A stretch of DNA of 5,140 nt, from contig CBDUMN010000153.1 in assembly GCA_965368335.1 (NCBI GenBank), positions 1 to 5,140 on the forward strand. Reading direction: 5' to 3'. The stretch is from CBDUMN01 sp965368335 (GTDB lineage: Bacteria > Pseudomonadota > Alphaproteobacteria > Rhodospirillales > JAPHRK01). Numbering within the stretch: position 1 is the stretch's first letter; every line of letters starts with the position of its first letter. Shown piece after piece: positions 1 through 3,937 of the stretch. A program made the translations under genes and the position numbers. Under the pieces are notes generated by a model that worked only from the letters and a program-made list of their open reading frames with translations, ran no database searches and had not been told where the DNA came from.

Positions 1-78
1 ATGCTCCTTGATTTCGGGTGCCCCGTTCAACAGACGATTCTGAAACAGCGATTGGGTTTGAGAAAGCGTTGCGGTCAT
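1..78 (-). CDS. bufC: BufC/HvfC-like DUF2063 protein, N-terminal fragment
   Basis: Only the first 26 codons lie in the window; the gene continues beyond position 1. It reads MTATLSQTQSLFQNRLLNGA and then PEIKEH. The ATG (76-78, read on the minus strand) shares bases with the TGA stop of the MNIO gene, an ATGA overlap that indicates translational coupling in one operon. A short Gln/Leu/Phe-rich amphipathic N-terminus is what DUF2063 proteins usually show. These proteins are the standard partner encoded after DUF692/MNIO enzymes and are thought to help deliver or bind the precursor peptide. The identification rests mostly on gene order and coupling, because 26 residues are too few for a domain call. 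A different small partner cannot be excluded. Confidence 0.6.
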   Translation of the reverse strand, partial: MTATLSQTQSLFQNRLLNGAPEIKEH

Positions 79-917
79 GCTGCTGCGTCCTTGGTGATGC
101 TGTCGCTGATTGCCCGAGCGATCTGCAGTTCTTCAACCAAGTCGGCAAGGGGTGGAATGTTGTCATCCCTTTCAATCATGGTTGGGACCGGCCCCAATCG
201 TTCGATGGTTTTTCCGTAAAGCGCCCAAACAGGATCGACCACCGGCGCATCGTGGGTGTCGATGATATGATCGCCGTTGTTTTCGTGGCCAGCCAAATGA
301 ATTTGCACCACCTTGTCGGCCGGAATTCCGGCGATATAGTCGGCCGTATCGAACCCGTGATTGAAGCTTGAGACATAGACGTTGTTGACGTCGAGCAAAA
401 GATCGCAGCCCGTGCGTCGGGTGAGTTCGGTGAGGAACTCCCACTCGGGGATGGCGTCGGCGAGAAAGGCGACATAGGTCGAGGCGTTCTCAATCGCCAT
501 GGGGCGCTTCAGATAATCCTGAACCTCGAGAATGCGCTGGCTCACATGGGCAAGTGTTTCTTCTGTGAGCGGCAGGGGGAGAAGGTCGTGTAGGTTGACG
601 CCGTGAACCCCGGTCCAACAGAGATGATCGGATACGACATCGGGCTCAAGACGCTCGATAAGGTTTTTCAAGCCGGCGAGATAGTCCCGGTCGATGGGTT
701 CCGGTGCGCCAATGGACATGGAGACGCCGTGCATTGCCATGGGATAGTTCTCGCGCACCGCCATCAGGTTGCGAAGCGGCATTCCGCCGACATTGATGAA
801 GTTCTCCGAAATGATCTCGAACCAATCGACATCCGGATGTTTGCTGAGCAGGGTGGGAAAGTGCTGGGCCCGAAGGCCGAGGCCAAATCCGTCAAAGGCG
901 TCTTTTGAATGTGTCAT
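75..917 (-). CDS. bufB: MNIO (DUF692) bufferin-modifying enzyme
   Basis: This 280-residue protein is a full-length member of the DUF692 family, now called multinuclear non-heme iron-dependent oxidative enzymes (MNIO). Characterised members modify cysteines of a precursor peptide, forming for example thiooxazole-type heterocycles in Caulobacter bufferins. The TIM-barrel signatures are visible in order: GLGLR (12-16), WFEIISEN (32-39), HGVSMSIG (63-70), SDHLCW (96-101), IEN (142-144), LLLDVNNVYVSS with NHGFD (173-190), QIHLAGHE (205-212), DTHDAPV (220-226) and IERDD (248-252). These supply the expected iron ligands, including His63, His98, Glu143, Asp176, His207, Asp220, His222 and Glu249; ligand roles are inferred from the family. 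A good ribosome site, AGGGG, lies at 928-932, 10 nt before the ATG. The gene lies downstream of the precursor gene and overlaps the next gene by 4 nt. Action should be cytoplasmic, before export of the peptide. No key motif appears lost. Confidence 0.95.
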   Translation of the reverse strand: MTHSKDAFDGFGLGLRAQHFPTLLSKHPDVDWFEIISENFINVGGMPLRNLMAVRENYPMAMHGVSMSIGAPEPIDRDYLAGLKNLIERLEPDVVSDHLCWTGVHGVNLHDLLPLPLTEETLAHVSQRILEVQDYLKRPMAIENASTYVAFLADAIPEWEFLTELTRRTGCDLLLDVNNVYVSSFNHGFDTADYIAGIPADKVVQIHLAGHENNGDHIIDTHDAPVVDPVWALYGKTIERLGPVPTMIERDDNIPPLADLVEELQIARAISDSITKDAAA

Positions 918-927
918 CTAGGTCGTT

Positions 928-932
928 CCCCT
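928..932 (-). promoter_or_regulatory. Ribosome binding site of bufB
   Basis: AGGGG on the minus strand, 10 nt before the bufB ATG. It is embedded in the palindrome CCCCAGGGG (928-936), so local pairing could reduce its availability. That would fit an enzyme needed in smaller amounts than its precursor, but this is inference. Confidence 0.5.
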
Positions 933-998
933 GGGGCCAGCGTTCTTTGAAATAATGGTTTCCCTCGTAGAGCGTTTTTCGTTTTTAGGTGGGGTGGG

Positions 999-1020
999 GA
1001 GGGGCGAGAGATCGCCCCTC
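999..1020 (-). other. Perfect intercistronic hairpin between bufA and bufB
   Basis: On the minus strand GAGGGGCGA and TCGCCCCTC form a perfect 9-bp inverted repeat around a 4-nt TCTC loop. It begins 24 nt after the bufA stop codon. What follows on the minus strand is a C-rich run (CCCACCCCACC) and not a T tract, so it does not look like a full intrinsic terminator. A likely role is protecting the 3' end of bufA mRNA, or partial attenuation, giving more precursor peptide than enzyme transcript. Read on the plus strand it also lacks a trailing T tract. The structure is seen directly; the role is inferred. Confidence 0.6.
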
Positions 1021-1044
1021 GATAACCACTCCAACCGAATGAGC

Positions 1045-1311
1045 CTAGCTCTTAACCGTGCCGCCCTTGGAAGTGCATTCGTCGGCGCTCATGGTCGAAA
1101 CCCAGCCTTGGCCCTTACAGGCGTTCATGCCCTTGCAGTCGTTTTTGGCGGTCTTGCAGGAGCCGTGACCTTTACATGAGTTGATCCCCATGCATTTGAC
1201 GCCATCGGCCTGAGCCGCGGTTGGGGCGCCGGTCAACGCCGCACCAGCAATGAACATGGCGGCGGCTGCGGTGGCGAGGGTCGTTCCAACGGTTTTCTTT
1301 TGAATGGTCAT
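1045..1311 (-). CDS. bufA: Bufferin-type secreted Cys-rich metallophore precursor
   Basis: This 88-residue precursor has a clear Sec signal peptide: Lys5-Lys6, a hydrophobic Ala-rich core at about 11-29, and an AQA cleavage site before Asp36. The mature part (about 53 residues) has six cysteines, at 40, 46, 52, 59, 65 and 79, within repeated CKG-type motifs. It resembles the BufA2-like group of bufferins (DUF2282-related small periplasmic proteins) more than the classical BufA1 type, which has fewer cysteines; the subgroup assignment is from memory and tentative. Known bufferins are modified on cysteines by the MNIO enzyme and then bind copper in the periplasm. The modifying gene lies directly downstream on the same strand. 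GGGAG at 1321-1325, 9 nt ahead of the ATG, is a strong ribosome site and supports this start. Segments 40-50 and 59-69 look like an internal duplication. Confidence 0.9.
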   Translation of the reverse strand: MTIQKKTVGTTLATAAAAMFIAGAALTGAPTAAQADGVKCMGINSCKGHGSCKTAKNDCKGMNACKGQGWVSTMSADECTSKGGTVKS

Positions 1312-1345
1312 GTGAGGGGTCTCCCAAAAGTTGTTAAGAATTTAC

Positions 1346-1371
1346 GTCGGCCGGGCTGTCGTTCCGGTTCC
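1346..1371 (-). promoter_or_regulatory. Candidate ECF-sigma promoter of the buf operon
   Basis: On the minus strand GGAACC (1366-1371) is followed after exactly 16 nt by CGAC (1346-1349). This resembles the GTAACC-N16-CGAA pattern I recall for SigF, the ECF factor that controls the Caulobacter bufferin operon (5 of 6 and 3 of 4 positions match). Initiation near 1338 would give a leader of about 27 nt carrying the GGGAG ribosome site, which is a sensible geometry. Short motifs arise by chance and no sigma gene is visible here, so this is a weak call. Confidence 0.3.
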
Positions 1372-1514
1372 TGCAAATCTAATCAAACCGTTGAATTGAG
1401 CGAATCACATCCCTTCACAACAATGAGAGAAATCCGTGAGAGGTAGAGCGTCGGGTGGTTTTGATGGCACGCCAAGCGTTGCTTCGTGCTCCGGTTCTAT
1501 GGAACATTGTGCCC

Positions 1515-1997
1515 ATGAAGATACGCTCAGCTACTCAACAGGATGCTCCCGCAATTTGGTCCATCATCGGGCCGATCATTCGGGCTGGGGAAACCTATGC
1601 GCTGGACCCGGACATGAGTGAGGCGGAGGCGTTGGCCTATTGGCTCGGGGCGGAGAAAGAGACCTTTGTCGCTGAAGAGAACGGTGAAATCGTCGGTACC
1701 TATTACATTCGCGCCAATCAGGTGGGCGGCGGCAGCCACATCTGTAATTGTGGCTATATGACCAGCACTCACGCCACGGGCCGGGGTGTGGCGCGGACCA
1801 TGTGCCGCCATTCTCTCGATCACGCCAAGCTGCGTGGATTCAAGGGCATGCAGTTCAACTTCGTCATTAGCACCAATACCCGCGCTATCGCGCTCTGGGA
1901 ATCCTTCGGCTTTGAAACCGTAGGCCAATTGCCAGGAGCCTTCCATCACCCAAGCCAAGGCTATGTGGACGCTTTGGTGATGTTCAGGTCGCTATAA
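1515..1997 (+). CDS. GNAT family N-acetyltransferase
   Basis: This is a 160-residue single-domain Gcn5-related acetyltransferase, which would transfer acetyl from acetyl-CoA to an unidentified amine substrate in the cytoplasm. Visible features are the beta1 start KIRSAT with a following helix, ETFVAEENGEIVGTYYIR (49-66, beta2-beta3), motif A with GYMTSTHATGRGVA (80-93, pyrophosphate loop TGRG) and helix 94-108, and motif B, where FNFV (114-117) is followed by NTRAIALWESFGFETVG (121-137). Cysteines at 77 and 79 flank the catalytic strand. The usual Gln/Arg at the start of the pyrophosphate motif is His86 here. The reading frame is open back to a GTG at 1455 and an ATG at 1464, but homologous GNATs begin at MKIR-like sequences, so I start at 1515; the ribosome site is weak at every candidate. 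It is transcribed away from the buf genes and converges on the HxlR gene. Confidence 0.85.
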   Translation: MKIRSATQQDAPAIWSIIGPIIRAGETYALDPDMSEAEALAYWLGAEKETFVAEENGEIVGTYYIRANQVGGGSHICNCGYMTSTHATGRGVARTMCRHSLDHAKLRGFKGMQFNFVISTNTRAIALWESFGFETVGQLPGAFHHPSQGYVDALVMFRSL

Positions 1998-2004
1998 GGA
2001 CGAA

Positions 2005-2490
2005 CTACCAGGATTTGCCATAGAGTTTGCGGGCCCGGTCGCTGGCGGCAGGGCCGGGAGTGGGGGTGACGTCGCGGGGCTGTAAGGGGCGGCCGCTTTG
2101 GTCGGTGACGCGGACCTTGGCGATGGGCTGTCCGTCGGTTTTCGATATTAGTTGCAGACGGTCGCCCTTGGGGCTCGGCAGCCAGCGTTCGCCCCACTGC
2201 ACCAGGGCGATCAGGATGGGATAGAGGTCGCCGCCCTTGGGGGTGAGGCGATAAGTCACCCGTCGCGCATCCTCGGGGTCTTTCTTGCGGGTCAGAATAC
2301 CTCTGTCGCAAAGCCTCTTGAGCCGGTCTGTCAGGGTGTTGGTCGGGATTTCCAGATGCTTTTGCAAATCGTCGAACCGGTCCATGCCGTTGAACAGATT
2401 GCGTAGAATAAGGATCGTCCAGGCGTCGCCGATATCTTCGGCAGCCTGGGACATGGGGCATTCGTCGTGGTTGACGGCTTTTCTACGCAT
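2005..2490 (-). CDS. HxlR-family winged-helix transcriptional regulator
   Basis: This 161-residue regulator has the HxlR signature from the N-terminus: Cys11-Pro12 followed by AAEDIGDAWTILILRNLFNG (16-35), a recognition-helix region IPTNTLTDRLKRLCDRGIL (48-66), and a wing with RRVTYRLTPKG (76-86). Family members (YodB, HypR, HxlR) bind DNA as dimers, and several sense electrophiles, quinones or aldehydes through the N-terminal cysteine; Cys11 could serve this role. A C-terminal extension (about 105-161) resembles the one in proteobacterial relatives that ends in GP-A-A, without the paired cysteines that some relatives carry there. The gene is divergent from a nitronate monooxygenase gene, and two operator-like palindromes lie between them, so regulation of that gene and of itself is the natural inference. 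Its stop codon is 7 nt from that of the convergent GNAT gene. Confidence 0.93.
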   Translation of the reverse strand: MRRKAVNHDECPMSQAAEDIGDAWTILILRNLFNGMDRFDDLQKHLEIPTNTLTDRLKRLCDRGILTRKKDPEDARRVTYRLTPKGGDLYPILIALVQWGERWLPSPKGDRLQLISKTDGQPIAKVRVTDQSGRPLQPRDVTPTPGPAASDRARKLYGKSW

Positions 2491-2525
2491 GGTGCGATTT
2501 TACCAAAAAGTTCCCTAATGATTTT

Positions 2526-2546
2526 TTACTTGCATTAAAAAAGTAA
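2526..2546. promoter_or_regulatory. Putative HxlR operator, site 1
   Basis: TTACTTGC-ATTAA-AAAAGTAA is an imperfect palindrome in the divergent intergenic region. The left half is the apparent full half-site and the right half matches its complement GCAAGTAA at 6 of 8 positions. The outer TACT and AGTA blocks recall the TACT/AGTA half-sites reported for YodB-type HxlR regulators. The site lies about 50 bp ahead of the monooxygenase start. Confidence 0.6.
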
Positions 2547-2552
2547 TCTAAA

Positions 2553-2573
2553 TAGCTTGCATGAAGCAAGTAA
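2553..2573. promoter_or_regulatory. Putative HxlR operator, site 2
   Basis: TAGCTTGC-ATGAA-GCAAGTAA mirrors site 1: here the right half is perfect and the left half is degenerate (6 of 8). The 19-nt cores of sites 1 and 2 (2528-2546 and 2555-2573) agree at 15 positions and are 27 bp apart. The site ends 9 bp before the GGGAG ribosome site of the monooxygenase gene, so binding here could block initiation there. Core promoter elements between the two genes are not clear enough to call. Confidence 0.6.
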
Positions 2574-2582
2574 AAAAGTTTT

Positions 2583-2587
2583 GGGAG
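2583..2587 (+). promoter_or_regulatory. Ribosome binding site deciding the monooxygenase start
   Basis: GGGAG lies 10 nt before the ATG at 2598 but only 1 nt before the alternative in-frame ATG at 2589. The spacing therefore favours 2598, which also gives the family-typical N-terminus MKTRIT. Confidence 0.65.
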
Positions 2588-2597
2588 TATGGAGAAC

Positions 2598-3596
2598 ATG
2601 AAAACCAGGATCACCGACCTTTTGGGTATTCGCGTGCCGATTATCGCGGGCGGGCTGCAATGGCTGTCGGACGCTAACTATGTGGCCGCTGCGGTCAATG
2701 CCGGAAGCATGGGCTTTATCACTGCGGCAAGCTTCCCGGATATCAATGATCTGCGCGACGAAATCCGCAAATGTCGTGATCTCACGGGCGGCAAGCCGTT
2801 CGGGGTCAACGTTTCCATGCTTCCCAAACTGGTCGAGGGTGAAAAGACCCAGGAAGTTTTCGATTTGATTGTTGAGGAGCAGGTCGCCTGTGTCGAAACC
2901 TCGGGGCGCAACCCTCAAGCCTATCTACCCCAGCTTAAGGAAGCGGGGGTTAAGGTGATCCATAAGGTGCCCGCCGTGAAGTATGCCCTTAAAGCTCAGT
3001 CCATCGGCGTCGATGCCGTGACCGTGGTCGGGGCGGAGTGCGGCGGTCATCCGGGCATGGAAATGGTCGGCACCATGGTTCAGGCCGCCGTGGCGGGCCG
3101 GTCGCTCGATATTCCCCTGATCATCGGCGGCGGTATCGGCAGTGGCGAACAGTTGGTGGCTGCCTTAGCGCTTGGGGCCGACGGCGTGATCATCGGCACC
3201 CGGTTCCTGGTCGCTAAGGAGATCTGGGCTCACGAAGGTTATAAACAAAGGCTTCTCGAAGCCGGGGAAACGGAAACCACCCTGGTGCTCCAGTCTTTAC
3301 GCAACACCGCTCGGGCTCTGCGAAACGAAACGACCGAAGCGGTCCAGGGAATCGAACTCGATACACCGGGCGATCTGGAAAAACTGATGCCCCATATCTC
3401 GGGCAAGGTGGGCAAAATAGCTTACGAAACCGGCGACTGGTCGAAAGGCTTGTTGGCCGTTGGGCAGTCGGTCGCTTTTGCCGACGCCATTGAGCCTTTG
3501 GCCGACATTATCGCCAAGCTGGAGCGCGAAGCCCAGGCGGCCATGGCGCGACTGGAAGAGATTAATGCTCCGATTGCAATGGCGGCATCTGCCTAA
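2598..3596 (+). CDS. Nitronate monooxygenase family FMN enzyme
   Basis: This 332-residue TIM-barrel flavoprotein belongs to the nitronate monooxygenase/2-nitropropane dioxygenase family, which also contains FabK-type enoyl reductases. Family enzymes use FMN and oxygen to convert nitronates, such as propionate-3-nitronate, into carbonyl compounds and nitrite. Visible motifs are LLGIRVPIIAGGLQW (8-22), VNAGSMGFI (33-41), FGVNVSM (68-74), GAECGGHPG (145-153, with the conserved His151), and phosphate-binding GGGIGSG (177-183) with GVIIGTRFL (196-204). Some class I landmarks are altered, for example AGG-LQW in place of the usual QGGM, so the substrate is uncertain. The C-terminus (about 300-332) is an Ala/Glu-rich helix. 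The divergent HxlR gene and paired operators suggest induction by a reactive or toxic small molecule. An intrinsic terminator follows, so it appears monocistronic. The annotated frame could begin 9 nt earlier at 2589. Confidence 0.88.
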   Translation: MKTRITDLLGIRVPIIAGGLQWLSDANYVAAAVNAGSMGFITAASFPDINDLRDEIRKCRDLTGGKPFGVNVSMLPKLVEGEKTQEVFDLIVEEQVACVETSGRNPQAYLPQLKEAGVKVIHKVPAVKYALKAQSIGVDAVTVVGAECGGHPGMEMVGTMVQAAVAGRSLDIPLIIGGGIGSGEQLVAALALGADGVIIGTRFLVAKEIWAHEGYKQRLLEAGETETTLVLQSLRNTARALRNETTEAVQGIELDTPGDLEKLMPHISGKVGKIAYETGDWSKGLLAVGQSVAFADAIEPLADIIAKLEREAQAAMARLEEINAPIAMAASA

Positions 3597-3636
3597 GTTC
3601 TGGTCATTGGGCTGACTCATTTTTCAGCATTTTACG

Positions 3637-3669
3637 GGGCGGGGCCGCAAGGTCCCGCCCTTCGTTTGT
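3637..3669 (+). terminator. Intrinsic terminator after the monooxygenase gene
   Basis: GGGCGGGGCC (3637-3646) pairs with GGTCCCGCCC (3651-3660) in a 10-bp stem with one G-U pair, closed by a GCAA tetraloop. A T-rich tail (TTCGTTTGT) follows. It begins 40 nt after the stop codon and separates this transcription unit from the formate dehydrogenase region. Confidence 0.85.
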
Positions 3670-3695
3670 CTATGGTTTCCCATGTTTCCAATGGC

Positions 3696-3726
3696 TTGAC
3701 CCGTTTGGCCCGATCTTTGCCATAGA
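3696..3726 (+). promoter_or_regulatory. Candidate sigma-70 promoter for the structured leader
   Basis: TTGACC (3696-3701) matches the -35 consensus at 5 of 6 positions. A weak -10 such as CATAGA (3721-3726) follows at a long 19-nt spacing; other registers at 17-18 nt are equally weak. Initiation near 3733 would place the whole hairpin cluster in a 5' leader of about 205 nt. Confidence 0.35.
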
Positions 3727-3734
3727 AGGGTACA

Positions 3735-3823
3735 GGCAGGTATCCCCTTTTTCCTGCCGGACTCCGCCGGGATCATCCCAGCCGTAAGGTTGGGGTTTCG
3801 CGGGCAAAGATCCCGGTGGAGTC
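3735..3823 (+). ncRNA. Putative structured leader RNA (unassigned cis-regulatory element)
   Basis: Three helices can be drawn. P0 is GGCAGG (3735-3740) with CCTGCC (3753-3758), loop TATCCCCTTTTT. P1 is a 15-bp helix, GACTCCGCCGGGATC (3760-3774) with GATCCCGGTGGAGTC (3809-3823), containing one G-U pair. Inside it P2 is CCCAGCC (3777-3783) with GGTTGGG (3788-3794), one G-U pair, capped by a GTAA (GNRA) tetraloop, followed by a 14-nt single-stranded joiner, GTTTCGCGGGCAAA. P0 and P1 are separated by one base and could stack. Rearrangements are possible: GGGAT/ATCCC (3769-3773, 3775-3779) competes with P1, and the CCCC in the P0 loop could pair with GGGG at 3792-3795. No T tract follows P1, so it is not a terminator. 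The position, about 115 nt before a formate dehydrogenase gene, suggests a riboswitch or protein-binding leader. I do not recognise the family. A dispersed palindromic repeat is the main alternative. Confidence 0.5.
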
Positions 3824-3937
3824 TCCCTAAAACCCAAAAGCCTTATAAAAAATAGGCACAAAAATACCGATTTATGTGATTGCGTAGAACGGTTCCATTC
3901 CTCATATTCTTGTTCAGACAAGCATACAGGGAATGAT

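Larger units (their letters stand above)
3670..3937 (+). other. Gene-free upstream region of the formate dehydrogenase gene
   Basis: About 270 bp lie between the terminator and the dehydrogenase start with no convincing coding sequence on either strand. From left to right it holds a promoter-like pair (3696-3726), a cluster of nested hairpins (3735-3823), and an AT-rich block (3824-3937). The AT-rich block has small inverted repeats: GCCTTAT/ATAGGC (3840-3857), GAAC-G-GTTC (3887-3895) and CTTGT/ACAAG (3909-3922). AGGG at 3928-3931, 6 nt from the ATG, is the ribosome site. Confidence 0.7.

Noticed and set aside
18..371. 117-codon plus-strand frame antisense to bufB
   Set aside because: It lies wholly opposite conserved MNIO and bufC sequence, which accounts for the open frame.
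999..1020. Intrinsic terminator after bufA
   Set aside because: The stem is perfect, but no T tract follows on either strand. The T-rich stretches at 975-987 lie on the wrong side for plus-strand termination and read as A runs on the minus strand.
1455..1514. N-terminal extension of the GNAT protein from GTG 1455 or ATG 1464
   Set aside because: The extra residues do not belong to the GNAT fold, and the family-typical start MKIR is at 1515. No convincing ribosome site supports the upstream starts, although 1515 is also weak.
1527..1958. 143-codon open frame antisense to the GNAT gene
   Set aside because: It is a shadow of a well-supported coding frame and its product has no recognisable motif.
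2494..2560. Sigma-70 promoters for the divergent HxlR and monooxygenase genes
   Set aside because: Several weak -35/-10 pairs can be drawn on both strands in this AT-rich region, and none stands out enough to report as a feature.
2589..2597. Upstream ATG of the monooxygenase gene
   Set aside because: The GGGAG ribosome site ends only 1 nt before it, whereas the spacing to the ATG at 2598 is 10 nt.
3735..3823. Assignment of the leader to the Moco riboswitch family
   Set aside because: The gene context fits, but I cannot match the conserved blocks I remember from the E. coli moaA leader. It is left unassigned rather than named.
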